From Lysobacter soli (lineage in GTDB: Bacteria; Pseudomonadota; Gammaproteobacteria; Xanthomonadales; Xanthomonadaceae), in NCBI RefSeq assembly GCF_003382285.1, contig NZ_QTJR01000005.1, forward strand, positions 62,001 to 126,000: a stretch of DNA of 64,000 nt. Direction: 5' to 3'. Position numbers and translations under genes: made by a program. Position 1 is the first letter of the stretch, and each line of letters begins with the position of its first letter. Positions 37,007 to 45,745 of the stretch are shown piece after piece. The notes beneath the pieces are model-generated. The model was not told where the DNA came from. It searched no databases and saw only the letters and a list, made by a program, of their open reading frames with translations.

Positions 37007-38758
37007 ATGGGCGCGCTGCGGAAGGCCGGCGCCGTCCCGATCCGCCACGGTCATGTCGCACGCGCGGCGGCGTGGTTGCTGGCGGCCTTCAGTGCGTTCG
37101 CGACGACGCCGTCGATGGCGGGCGGTTTCCTTCGCGCCGACGGCACGCGCATCGTCGATGAGCGCGGCGAGCCGGTGATCCTGCGCGGCGTCGGCCTCGG
37201 TGGCTGGATGCTGCAGGAAGGCTACATGCTGGAGATGCCCGGCGCGGGCACCCAGCGTTCGATCCGCGCGCGCATCGTTGATCTCATCGGCGAAGCGAAG
37301 GCCGAGGCGTTCTACCAGGCCTGGCGCGACAACCGCGTCACCAAGGCCGACATCGACGCGCTGGCCGCGTGGGGCTTCAACCACGTACGACTGCCCATGC
37401 ATTACGCGCTGTACACCGCGCCCGTGTCGGAAGAGCCGGTGCCGGGGCAGCAGACGTGGCGCGAGGAAGGCTTCCGCCGCACCGACGAACTGCTGTCGTG
37501 GCTGAAGGCCAACGGCATGACCGTCGTGCTCGACCTGCACGCCGCGCCGGGCGGGCAGGGCAACGACGTCAACATCGCCGATCGCGATCCCGCTGCGCCA
37601 TCGCTGTGGGACGACGGCGCGAACCGCGACAAGATGGTCGCGCTGTGGCGTCGCCTGGCCGAACGTTACAAGGACGAACCGGCTGTCGCCGCGTACGACA
37701 TCCTCAACGAGCCGAACTGGGGCTTCCACGACGCGGCCGACCGCAACGGCTGCAAGGAATCCGGCAACGCGCCGCTGCGCGAACTGCTGCAGCGGACCAC
37801 GCGCGCGATCCGCGAAGTCGACACACGCCACATCGTCATCATCGAAGGCAACTGCTGGGGCAACAATTACCGCGGCGTGCTCGACGAGGGCCCTTGGGAC
37901 GACAACCTCGTCGTCAGCTTCCACAAATACTGGAACGGCACGGGGCGCGACAGCATCGCGGAGCTGCTGGCGCTGCGCGATCGCTGGAAGTTGCCGCTGT
38001 ACTTGGGCGAAACCGGCGAGAACTCGAACGACTGGTACGCGCGAACGGTGGCGCTCGCGGAAGGCGAGGGCATCGGCTGGGCCGCCTGGCCGCTGAAGAA
38101 GATCCGCTACAACAATCCGCTGCAAATCGAGCCCAATCCGGCCTACGCCCGACTGCTCGCGTACTGGGCAGGTAACGGCAAGCGACCGACCGCAGATGAG
38201 GCGGAGCACGCACTCATGACGCTGGCCACGCGCGATATCCGCTTCGAATACAACCTTGTCCATCCCGATGTCGTCGATGCCTGGCTGCGTGCGCCGCATG
38301 CGGACCGTGCGGTTCCATTCCGCGACCATCGCATCGCCCACGACGGCGGCATCGTGGCCGCCGTGGATTTCGACATGGGGCGCGACGGCGTCGCGTATCA
38401 CGACACGAATTCCGCGAACGAGAGCGGAAAGCCGCGCGTCGACTGGAACCCCGGCAAGGGCTATCGCAATGATGGCGTCGACCTCGCACGCGACGCGAGC
38501 GGCTGGCGCGTCGTCGACATGCAGCCCGGCGAATGGATGCAGTACACGATTGCGGTCGATCGCGCCGGCACGTATGGGCTGGATCTCGACGGTCGCGGCA
38601 CGGTGAGGCTCCGTGTCAACGGCACGACGCCGGTCGATCTCCGCGTCGGCGAACCGGTCGACATCCCGCTGCTTGCAGGTCGCAACACGCTCGTCGTCGA
38701 GGCGCTGGTTCCCGACATGGAGCTTCGCGCCCTGCATTTCTCCGCACCGTCCAGGTAG
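37007..38758 (+). CDS. Glycoside hydrolase family 5 glycanase with C-terminal beta domain
   Basis: 583 residues. GH5 enzymes cut beta-1,4-glucans, mannans or beta-1,3/1,6-glucans with retention. The acid/base Glu235 is in AAYDILNEPNWG, and the nucleophile Glu335 in LYLGETGEN, about 100 residues apart as expected. The N-terminal hydrophobic stretch (residues about 20-42, ending PSMAGG) is a signal peptide. Residues about 440-583 (AAVDFDMGRDGVAYHDT, GEWMQYTIAV) resemble a carbohydrate-binding module of the CBM6/35 type. It ends the carbohydrate locus; the next gene is 133 bp away. The polymer it attacks is not determinable from sequence. Confidence 0.88.
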   Translation: MGALRKAGAVPIRHGHVARAAAWLLAAFSAFATTPSMAGGFLRADGTRIVDERGEPVILRGVGLGGWMLQEGYMLEMPGAGTQRSIRARIVDLIGEAKAEAFYQAWRDNRVTKADIDALAAWGFNHVRLPMHYALYTAPVSEEPVPGQQTWREEGFRRTDELLSWLKANGMTVVLDLHAAPGGQGNDVNIADRDPAAPSLWDDGANRDKMVALWRRLAERYKDEPAVAAYDILNEPNWGFHDAADRNGCKESGNAPLRELLQRTTRAIREVDTRHIVIIEGNCWGNNYRGVLDEGPWDDNLVVSFHKYWNGTGRDSIAELLALRDRWKLPLYLGETGENSNDWYARTVALAEGEGIGWAAWPLKKIRYNNPLQIEPNPAYARLLAYWAGNGKRPTADEAEHALMTLATRDIRFEYNLVHPDVVDAWLRAPHADRAVPFRDHRIAHDGGIVAAVDFDMGRDGVAYHDTNSANESGKPRVDWNPGKGYRNDGVDLARDASGWRVVDMQPGEWMQYTIAVDRAGTYGLDLDGRGTVRLRVNGTTPVDLRVGEPVDIPLLAGRNTLVVEALVPDMELRALHFSAPSR

Positions 38759-38891
38759 GGCGCTCGCGTTTGCGGATCGCCTGAGACCGGAAAGGGGGCG
38801 GCATCGGGACCAGATCTCCCGCGAACGTCGCGTCAATGGGACGTATTCGCCGTGTGATAAGGTCTGCGTCCATTTCCCAGGGGTGTACCGG

Positions 38892-39743
38892 ATGAACCTG
38901 CACGAGCTGTTTCTGACCGAGAAGGACGCGATCCGGTCGGGCTGGATCCAGGAGTTGCAGCGGGTCTCCGGCAACCTTGCCGGCCGGGTCAGCCAGGCCG
39001 ACCTGATGAAGCGTGCCGACGAGATGAGCGGCCTGCTGGTGCAGGCGCTCCAGTCGTCCGGCGGCAACACCGTCGACACCGTGGACTTCACGATCCTGGA
39101 CCGCTTCTTCGACGAGTTCGCCCGCGACCGCGTCGAGCAGGGCTTCAATTCGGAAGAGACAGCGACGTTCGTCTTCACCCTGAAGCGCCCGTTGTTCGAG
39201 CGCATCCAGGCCCGCACGGCGGGTGATGCACAGGCCATGGCGCAGCTGTCGTGGGACGCGACCGAGCTGGTCGATCGCCTCGGCCTGCGTGCGGTGAGCG
39301 CGTTCCAGCGCATGCGCGAGGCGGTGATCGAGCGCCAGCAGCACGAGCTGCTCGAGCTGTCCACGCCGGTGGTCAAGCTGTGGAAGGACGTCCTGGCGCT
39401 GCCGATCATCGGCACGCTGGACAGCAACCGCACCCAGATCATGATGGAGACGCTGCTCACGCGCATCGCGGAAACCGAAGCGGCCATCGCGATCATCGAC
39501 ATCACCGGCGTGCCGACGGTCGACACGCTGGTCGCGCAGCACCTCATCAAGACGGTCACCGCGATCCGGCTGATGGGCGCGGACTGCATCATCAGCGGCG
39601 TTCGCCCGCAGATCGCGCAGACCATCGTCCACCTGGGCGTGGACCTGGGCGAGGTGACCACCAAGGCGAACCTCGCCGACGCGCTGGCGCTGGCACTGAA
39701 GCGCACCGGCGTGCGCGTGGTGTCGGGCGGCGAGGCCGCCTGA
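38892..39743 (+). CDS. rsbR: RsbR-like stressosome sensor/co-antagonist (N-terminal sensor + STAS)
   Basis: 283 residues. RsbR and RsbS form the 1.8-MDa stressosome core which RsbT phosphorylates on signal. Residues about 1-150 form the helical sensor domain of the RsbR type; residues about 165-283 form the STAS domain: ITGVPTVDTLVAQHLIKTVT with Thr209 and Thr212, and GVRPQIAQTIVHLG with Thr244, which are candidate phosphorylation sites in alignment with B. subtilis RsbR. ATG at 38892 gives MNLHELFLTEKD; a longer frame from 38613 overlaps the GH5 gene. It begins the rsbR-S-T series; the gap to rsbS is 2 bases. The sensed signal is unknown. Confidence 0.9.
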   Translation: MNLHELFLTEKDAIRSGWIQELQRVSGNLAGRVSQADLMKRADEMSGLLVQALQSSGGNTVDTVDFTILDRFFDEFARDRVEQGFNSEETATFVFTLKRPLFERIQARTAGDAQAMAQLSWDATELVDRLGLRAVSAFQRMREAVIERQQHELLELSTPVVKLWKDVLALPIIGTLDSNRTQIMMETLLTRIAETEAAIAIIDITGVPTVDTLVAQHLIKTVTAIRLMGADCIISGVRPQIAQTIVHLGVDLGEVTTKANLADALALALKRTGVRVVSGGEAA

Positions 39744-39745
39744 CC

Positions 39746-40108
39746 ATGGAGCGGATCCCGATCCTCCGCATGGGGGACCTGCTGCTCGTGACGATTCAGG
39801 TCGATCTCCACGACCAGGTCGCGATGCAGTTGCAGAACGACCTCACCAACGAGATCGAACGCATCAACGCCAAGGGCGTGGTGATCGACATCTCCGCGCT
39901 GGAGATGGTCGATTCCTTCATCGGTCGCCTCATCGCCGACACCTCGTCGATGGCCCGCGTGCTGGATGCCGAGACGGTCGTGGTCGGCATGCGCCCGGCG
40001 GTGGCGATCACGCTGGTCGAGCTGGGCGTCGCGATGCCGGGCGTGCGCACCGCGCTCAATGTCGAGAAGGGCATGGCGTTGCTGATGCAGTCGCGGCGGG
40101 AGGACTGA
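39746..40108 (+). CDS. rsbS: RsbS-like STAS protein of the stressosome
   Basis: 120 residues, a single STAS domain, as in RsbS, which holds RsbT in the stressosome. LEMVDSFIGRLIADTS contains Ser57, aligning with the phosphorylated Ser59 of B. subtilis RsbS. ATG at 39746 follows the rsbR stop by 2 bases; 4 bases separate it from rsbT. The RsbS identification rests on small size, the conserved D-S-F and gene order. Confidence 0.9.
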   Translation: MERIPILRMGDLLLVTIQVDLHDQVAMQLQNDLTNEIERINAKGVVIDISALEMVDSFIGRLIADTSSMARVLDAETVVVGMRPAVAITLVELGVAMPGVRTALNVEKGMALLMQSRRED

Positions 40109-40112
40109 CCCG

Positions 40113-40508
40113 GTGACGTCCGGAACGATGCCGCTCCGCAGCGAACAGGACATCGTGTCCGCGCGCCAGGCCGTGCGGAAATGGTGCGTGGAGCTCGGCT
40201 TCTCGCTGGTGGACCAGACCAAGATGGTCACCGCCGCGAGCGAGCTCGCGCGCAACACGCTGATTTACGGCGGTGGTGGCGAGATGCAGTGGTCGCACGG
40301 TGCGCAGGCCGCCCGCCGCACCCTGACGCTCACCTTTGCCGACGAAGGTCCGGGCATCCCCGACCTCGATCTCGCGCTGACCGATCGCTGGACGTCCGGG
40401 AACGGACTCGGGCTCGGCCTGTCCGGCGCCAAGCGTCTGGTCCAGGAATTCAACATCGATACCCGACCCGGAGCCGGCACGCGCGTCACCATCAGCCGAT
40501 GGAAATGA
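40113..40508 (+). CDS. rsbT: RsbT-like serine/threonine kinase of the stressosome
   Basis: 131 residues. RsbT is a GHKL-type kinase that phosphorylates RsbR and RsbS, and in Bacillus then activates RsbU. The N-box is ASELARNTLIYGGGG, the G1 box FADEGPGIPDLDLAL, and the G2 box GNGLGLGLSGAKRLV. Start is GTG at 40113, with GGGAGGACTGA upstream. It overlaps the next gene by 4 bases. No RsbU or RsbW/sigma-B homologue follows. Confidence 0.92.
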   Translation: MTSGTMPLRSEQDIVSARQAVRKWCVELGFSLVDQTKMVTAASELARNTLIYGGGGEMQWSHGAQAARRTLTLTFADEGPGIPDLDLALTDRWTSGNGLGLGLSGAKRLVQEFNIDTRPGAGTRVTISRWK

Positions 40509-41476
40509 TCCGCGACGGCGGCCTCTGGCGTCACACGGAAATCGACGACGCCACGCAGGTCGGGGCCGCGCGCCGGCAGGTGGCGCTGGCCTGCGCCGAC
40601 GCCGGCGTTGCCGACGAGCTGACCGGCAAGGCGCTGATCGTGGCGGTCGAGCTGGCGACGAACCTGCACAAGCACGCGCGCCGCGGCGCGTTGTTCGTGA
40701 AGGCGGCGTCGGCGAACACAATCGACCTGGTGTCGGTCGATCACGGCCCCGGCATGGACCTGCAGCAATGCTTCGTCGACGGGTTCTCGACCAGCCACAC
40801 CAACGGCACCGGCCTGGGCGCGGTGCGTCGGCTGTCGGCGGCGTTCGACGCGTATACCGATCCGTCTGGCAGTGTCGTGTTCGCGCGCGTGGGCGTCGTC
40901 CCGGCGGGGCTGGAATACGGATCGCTGGCCGTTGCGATCCGCGGCGAATCGGTCAGCGGCGACCAGTGGGCGCTGCGCGCGGACGAGGGCGGCTGGACGC
41001 TGGTGATGGCCGACGGCCTCGGCCACGGCCCGCAGGCGCACGAGGCCTCGGCGTTCGTCGGCCCGATCGCAGACATCGACACCGCGCCTTCGCTGCAGCT
41101 GCAGCGGGCGAACGACCTCAGTCGCGGAACGCGCGGCAGCGCCGCCGCCGCTTTGCGTTGCCGGACCGCGCAGGCCGCGCTCGACTATGCGTCGGTCGGC
41201 AACCTGCACTGCGTGGTGCAGCGGCGCGAGCAGGCGCAGGTCCTGCCCGGCCAGAACGGCACCGTCGGCGGCGCGTTCCCCGCGGTGAAGCAGCAGCAGG
41301 TCGCGGTCGAACCGCGGGGACTGGTCGTCGTGCACACTGACGGCCTGAGCGGGCGCTGGTCGCTGGATCGTTACCCCGGCCTTCGCATCCGGCACCCGCA
41401 GGTCGTCTGCGGCGTGTTGTTCCGCGACTGCAATCGACACCGCGACGACGCCACGGTCGTCGCCATCCGGAGTTGA
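40505..41476 (+). CDS. RsbX-like protein: GHKL ATPase fused to SpoIIE-type phosphatase
   Basis: 323 residues from the ATG at 40505, which overlaps the rsbT stop (ATGA); an ATG at 40499 adds two residues. Residues about 25-135 are a GHKL ATPase domain (VAVELATNLHKHAR; HGPGMDLQQC; NGTGLGAVRRLS). Residues about 140-323 are a PP2C/SpoIIE-like domain (VMADGLGHGPQAHEAS; LVVVHTDGLSGRW; HRDDATVVAIRS), with Asp residues at metal positions. It would be expected to remove phosphate from RsbR/RsbS and so reset the module. The fusion of a kinase domain and a phosphatase is typical of RsbX-type members in non-Bacillus rsb modules. Confidence 0.85.
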   Translation: MIRDGGLWRHTEIDDATQVGAARRQVALACADAGVADELTGKALIVAVELATNLHKHARRGALFVKAASANTIDLVSVDHGPGMDLQQCFVDGFSTSHTNGTGLGAVRRLSAAFDAYTDPSGSVVFARVGVVPAGLEYGSLAVAIRGESVSGDQWALRADEGGWTLVMADGLGHGPQAHEASAFVGPIADIDTAPSLQLQRANDLSRGTRGSAAAALRCRTAQAALDYASVGNLHCVVQRREQAQVLPGQNGTVGGAFPAVKQQQVAVEPRGLVVVHTDGLSGRWSLDRYPGLRIRHPQVVCGVLFRDCNRHRDDATVVAIRS

Positions 41477-41478
41477 CC

Positions 41479-42336
41479 ATGGGCGGAACCGAAGAGGAAC
41501 TGGCCAACGCTCAGCGCGAGATCGCCATGCTGCGCGAGGAGCTGGCCGAGACGAACCAGGGCGTGCTGGCGCTATACGCCGAACTCGACGACAAGGCCGA
41601 GGAACTGCGGCAGGTCTCGGACCTGAAGAGCCGGTTCCTGTCCTACATGAGCCACGAATTCCGCACGCCGCTGGTGTCGATCCAGAGCATGGCGCGCCTG
41701 CTGCTGGAGCGCTTCGACGGCCCGCTGTCGGAGGAGCAGGAGCGCCAGGTCGCCTTCATCCAGTCCTGCTCGGCCGAGATGAGCGGGATGGTCGACGACC
41801 TGCTCGACCTCGCGAAGGTCGAGGCCGGACGCATCACCATCTCGCCGGACTGGTTCGAGCTGATCGACCTGTTCGCGGCGCTGCGCGGCATGTTCAAGCC
41901 GATCGCGACCTCGGCCGCCGTGGAGGTGGTGTTCGAGGAACCCGACGGCGTGCCGGCGCTGTTCTCGGACAACCAGAAGGTCGCGCAGATCCTGCGCAAT
42001 TTCATATCGAACGCACTGAAGTTCACCGAGGCGGGAACCATCACCATTTCGGCACGGTCCGAACCCGACAATCACGTCCGTCTTTCCGTCGCCGACACCG
42101 GACCCGGGATCGCCGAGCATGACCTTCCCAACCTCTTCGTCGAGTTCTCCCAGGTGCGTTCGCTGAGGACGCCCGCCTGGCGCGGGACCGGGCTCGGGTT
42201 GTCGGTCTGCAAGCGGTTCGCCGAACTGCTCGGCGGCCGGGTCGAAGTGGAAAGCCGCCTCGGCGAGGGCTCGGTGTTCTCGGTCGTCCTGCCGGTCAAG
42301 GGGCCTGTGGAGGAATCGGCGGAGTCTGCCGAATGA
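41479..42336 (+). CDS. Sensor histidine kinase of the rsb module
   Basis: 285 residues without membrane helices. A coiled coil (residues about 3-45) leads to a HisKA domain (His59 in SYMSHEFRTPLVSIQSM) and HATPase_c with N box (RNFISNALKFTE), G1 (DTGPGIAEHD) and G2 (GTGLGLSVCKRFAELLGG). The ATG at 41479 is preceded by GGAGTTGACC. The gene begins 2 bases after the rsbX-like stop and overlaps the next by 4 bases. Its N-terminal coiled coil is short and has no sensor, so it likely receives its signal through a protein partner, plausibly RsbT. That is inference. Confidence 0.9.
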   Translation: MGGTEEELANAQREIAMLREELAETNQGVLALYAELDDKAEELRQVSDLKSRFLSYMSHEFRTPLVSIQSMARLLLERFDGPLSEEQERQVAFIQSCSAEMSGMVDDLLDLAKVEAGRITISPDWFELIDLFAALRGMFKPIATSAAVEVVFEEPDGVPALFSDNQKVAQILRNFISNALKFTEAGTITISARSEPDNHVRLSVADTGPGIAEHDLPNLFVEFSQVRSLRTPAWRGTGLGLSVCKRFAELLGGRVEVESRLGEGSVFSVVLPVKGPVEESAESAE

Positions 42337-44225
42337 TGGCGAACGCGCACCTGCTGGATCGCCCGGTACTGCTCGTCGACGACACCAACGCGACGCGATA
42401 CGCGACGCGACGCATGCTCACTGCCAACGGCATGGAGGTGATCGAGGCGGTCACCGGCGAGGAAGCGCTGCGGCTCGCATCGGGCTGCGATGCGGTGGTG
42501 CTCGACGTGAACCTGCCCGACCTGGACGGGTTCGAAGTGTGCCGCCGGCTGCGTGCCGATCCGGCCACGCAGTCGCTGCCGGTGCTGCACCTCAGCGCGC
42601 AGCACATGCAGGACTCCGACAAGGTCGTCGGCCTCGAGGCCGGCGGCGACGCCTACCTGACGCATCCGGTGGGTGCCGGCGTGCTGGTCGCGACGATCAA
42701 CGCGCTCGTGCGCGCACGCAAGGCCGAACGGGCGCAGATGAGCCTGCGTGCCCAGCTGGCCTCGGTCATCGATAGCGCGCCGGTCGCCATCGCGGTGTTC
42801 AACGCCGCGGGCGAGCTGACGCTCGGCAACGACGCGTTCCGCGACTACGCCGGTTCGCTCTCGGTCGAGCAGCGAGCGCTGCCGGAATTCCTGTCGGCCT
42901 CCTTCCACGCCGTGCGCGGCGGCAGCGGACCGCTGCGCGGCACCGCGACGCTGGAACGACCGGGCCGTCCCACGGCGTTCATGGAATGGCGCGTGGGCCT
43001 GGTGGACGAGGAAAGCGTCGTCGTCGTGCTGGCCGACCGCACGGTCGAACACACGCTGGGCCTGGAACGCGAGAGCCTGCTCGCACGCGAGCGCGCGGCA
43101 CGCTCCGAGGCCGAGACCGCCTATCAGACCAAGGATGCCTTCCTCGCGCTGGTCTCGCACGAGCTTCGCAATCCGCTGAACACGATCTCGATGTGGTCCT
43201 CGATGCTGCAGCGCCCCGACGCGCGCGTGCACCTGGGCCAGGGGCTCACGGCGATCGAGCGCAGCGCGCACCTGCAGGCGCGCCTGCTCGGCGACCTGCT
43301 GGACGTCGCGCGTGCCAGTTCCGGCAAGCTGACGGTCACCACGACGCCGACGGATTTCGCCGCCGTGTTGCGCGACGTGGTGGCATCGGTCGACGAAATG
43401 GCGGCGCAGCGCCAGATTTCGATCGAGGCGGACATCGACATTCCGTACGCGGTGCTGGGCGACGCGCCGCGCCTGCATCAGATCGCGTGGAACCTGCTGT
43501 CCAACGCGATCAAGTTCTCCGAACCGGGCGGCGTGGTGAAAGTCACCCTTGCCGACGAAGACGGTCACGCCGTGCTGTCGGTGCACGACGACGGCGTCGG
43601 CTTCGATCCGGACGATGCGACGCTGCTGTTCGAACGGTTCCGCCAGGCCGCGCATTCGCGACCGTCCAGCGCGGGCGGACTGGGCCTGGGACTGTCGATC
43701 GTGCGCGAACTGGTGCTGCTCCATGGCGGCACGGTGACCGCCTGGAGTCCCGGCCTCGGGCAGGGCGCGCGCTTCGACGTGCGCATTCCGCTCACGCACG
43801 CGCACGCCGACGAACAGGCGACGGCCAGCCCGGCGGCACTGTCGGCGCGCGACATCCTGGTCATCGAGGACGAAGTCGAAACGCGCCGGCTCATGAAGCT
43901 CGCGTTCGAGGAACACGGCGCGACGGTCCGCGACGTGGGGTCGGCCGAGCTCGCGCTGAACCTGCTCGGCGAGCGGCGCTTCGACCTGATCGTGTCCGAC
44001 GTCGGCCTGCCGTTCATGGACGGGTTCTCGCTGATGCAGACCTTGCGTCGCACCGACGGCCCGAACCGGGACACGCCCGCCATCGCGGTGACCGCCTACG
44101 CGCGCGATACCGATGTGGAGCGCAGTCGCGAAGCCGGGTTCGATGCGCACGTCAGCAAGCCGGTCGACATCGCCGGCCTGCTGCGGCGCGTGGCCACGCT
44201 GCTTTCCGAACGCGGCGGCGCGTAG
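42333..44225 (+). CDS. Hybrid histidine kinase with two receiver domains
   Basis: 630 residues with an N-terminal receiver (Asp58 in VVLDVNLPDLDGF), a PAS-like region (about 145-250), HisKA (His276 in ALVSHELRNPLNTIS), HATPase_c (NLLSNAIKFSE; SAGGLGLGLSIVRELV) and a C-terminal receiver (Asp556 in DLIVSDVGLPFMDGF). ATG overlaps the previous stop. The N-terminal receiver probably accepts phosphate from the preceding kinase, making a chain from the stressosome to phosphorelay. The final response regulator is not in the window. Convergent with gluconokinase after 1 base. Confidence 0.9.
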   Translation: MMANAHLLDRPVLLVDDTNATRYATRRMLTANGMEVIEAVTGEEALRLASGCDAVVLDVNLPDLDGFEVCRRLRADPATQSLPVLHLSAQHMQDSDKVVGLEAGGDAYLTHPVGAGVLVATINALVRARKAERAQMSLRAQLASVIDSAPVAIAVFNAAGELTLGNDAFRDYAGSLSVEQRALPEFLSASFHAVRGGSGPLRGTATLERPGRPTAFMEWRVGLVDEESVVVVLADRTVEHTLGLERESLLARERAARSEAETAYQTKDAFLALVSHELRNPLNTISMWSSMLQRPDARVHLGQGLTAIERSAHLQARLLGDLLDVARASSGKLTVTTTPTDFAAVLRDVVASVDEMAAQRQISIEADIDIPYAVLGDAPRLHQIAWNLLSNAIKFSEPGGVVKVTLADEDGHAVLSVHDDGVGFDPDDATLLFERFRQAAHSRPSSAGGLGLGLSIVRELVLLHGGTVTAWSPGLGQGARFDVRIPLTHAHADEQATASPAALSARDILVIEDEVETRRLMKLAFEEHGATVRDVGSAELALNLLGERRFDLIVSDVGLPFMDGFSLMQTLRRTDGPNRDTPAIAVTAYARDTDVERSREAGFDAHVSKPVDIAGLLRRVATLLSERGGA

Positions 44226-44226
44226 G

Positions 44227-44745
44227 TCAGGGCACGGGCGAGGCGTCGAGCAACGCGATCGCGCGTTCCAGCACCTGCGCAGGCGTTCCGCCGACTTCGA
44301 CGCGGATGACGTCCGCCTCGCCGACGGGTTCTTCCAGCGCTTCGTACTGGCTGGCGAGCAGGACGGCGGGCATGAAGTGGCCGAGCCGGCTTTCGAGCCG
44401 CCCGGCGACCGTCGAGGGCGGGGCATCCAGATAGACGAAGCGCATCGGCACGCCGCAGTCGCGCAGGCGTTGCCGATGAACCGCGCGCAGCCCGGAAAAC
44501 GCCAGCACGCTCGACGATCCCCGCGCTGCGAGCGCCTGCAGCTGCCGTCCGAGTTCGGCGACCCACGGCTCGCGCTGCGCGTCCATCAACGGCACGCCCG
44601 CGGCCATCTGCGCTTTCGCGTCGTCGGCGTGGAAATCGTCCGCGTCGAGGAACACGTACCCGTAATGGCGGGCGAGGCCGAGCGCGACCGTGCTCTTTCC
44701 GCTGCCGGCCACGCCGATGACCACGATCGCGTTTGCATGAGGCAT
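44227..44745 (-). CDS. gntK: Gluconokinase
   Basis: 172 residues. Gluconokinase (EC 2.7.1.12) makes 6-phosphogluconate from gluconate and ATP. The Walker A motif GVAGSGKST (11-19) and DADDFHADDAKAQMAAGVPL are the standard GntK signature, and HFMPAVLLASQYEALEEP is the C-terminal signature. ATG at 44745 gives MPHANAIVVIG; a frame to 44787 adds 14 residues. There is no gluconate transporter in the window. The adjacent YghA-type SDR is divergent. Confidence 0.93.
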   Translation of the reverse strand: MPHANAIVVIGVAGSGKSTVALGLARHYGYVFLDADDFHADDAKAQMAAGVPLMDAQREPWVAELGRQLQALAARGSSSVLAFSGLRAVHRQRLRDCGVPMRFVYLDAPPSTVAGRLESRLGHFMPAVLLASQYEALEEPVGEADVIRVEVGGTPAQVLERAIALLDASPVP

Positions 44746-44842
44746 TGCGTTTGTCGCTCCCGCGTGGTGGCTGCGCGTAAAGGCCACGTGTCCGAGTGGG
44801 CAGGCTTCCTTCTCGTCGGCTTACGCGCGAACCGGAATAGTC

Positions 44843-45736
44843 ATGCGACCTACCTACATGACTTCGACCATGACCGTACCCGATTATCCGCGTCCTCCGT
44901 TCAAACCCCAGCAACAGTCCTTCCCCGGCAAGACCGACAAGATGGACCCGCGCCCCGACCATGGCGAGGACAGCTACGTCGGCCACGGGCTGCTTGCCGG
45001 CAAGAAGGCGCTGATCACCGGCGGCGACAGCGGCATCGGTGCCGCCGTGGCGATCGCATTCGCGCGTGAAGGTGCGGACGTCGCGATCGTCCATCTTCCG
45101 ACCGAAGAGAAGGACGCCCAGCGCATTCTTGAACTCGTGAAGAAGGCGGGCGTGGACGGCGTCGCGCTCGCCTGCGACATCAGCGATCCGGAGCTCGCGG
45201 CCAAGACCGTCGAGTCGGTCGCCGAGCGCTTCGGCCGCATCGACGTGCTCGTGAACAACGCGGCGTACCAGAAGTATTACGAGTCGATGGAGGAGATCAC
45301 GCTGGAAGAGTGGACGAAGCACTTCAACACCAACGTGCACGCGCCGTTCAACCTCGTCCGCCTCGCGCTGCCGCATATGCAGGAAGGCGCCTCCGTGATC
45401 AACACAGCGTCGGTGCAGTCGAAGAAACCGTCGCCGAACATCCTGCCGTACGCGGCGACGAAGGGCGCCATCGCGAACATGACCGTCGGCCTGGCGGGAC
45501 TGCTCGCCGAGAAGAAGATTCGCGTGAACGCCGTGCTGCCCGGACCGATCTGGACGCCGTTCATTCCTGCCGGCATGGCGCCGGAAGAAGTCGAAACCTT
45601 CGGCGAGCAGACCCCGTTCAAGCGTCCCGGCCAGCCCGTCGAACTGGCGTCGGCCTACGTCATGCTCGCGGCGGACACATCCAGCTACACCTCGGGCGCA
45701 CTGCTGACGGTGTCGGGCGGCGCCGCGACCCTGTAA
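44843..45736 (+). CDS. SDR-family oxidoreductase, YghA-like
   Basis: 297 residues. This branch has an extended N-terminus before the NAD(P) domain (KALITGGDSGIG) and resembles YghA/YhxC general-stress oxidoreductases. The catalytic Ser is in NTASVQSKKP, and the Tyr-x-x-x-Lys is in LPYAATKGAIAN. The segment VLPGPIWTPFIPAGM then FGEQTPFKRPGQPVELA is diagnostic of this branch. The ATG at 44843 is weakly supported; starts at 44858 or 44870 are equally possible. It is convergent with the next gene. Substrates may be aldehydes or sugars; unproven. Confidence 0.87.
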   Translation: MRPTYMTSTMTVPDYPRPPFKPQQQSFPGKTDKMDPRPDHGEDSYVGHGLLAGKKALITGGDSGIGAAVAIAFAREGADVAIVHLPTEEKDAQRILELVKKAGVDGVALACDISDPELAAKTVESVAERFGRIDVLVNNAAYQKYYESMEEITLEEWTKHFNTNVHAPFNLVRLALPHMQEGASVINTASVQSKKPSPNILPYAATKGAIANMTVGLAGLLAEKKIRVNAVLPGPIWTPFIPAGMAPEEVETFGEQTPFKRPGQPVELASAYVMLAADTSSYTSGALLTVSGGAATL

Positions 45737-45745
45737 TCGCAATCG

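Noticed and set aside
34997-40258. A minus-strand open frame of 1753 codons over the cupin, halogenase, GH5 and rsb genes
   Set aside because: It crosses five real genes and two gaps, and its content is arginine- and valine-rich noise. It follows the codon positions of the plus-strand genes.
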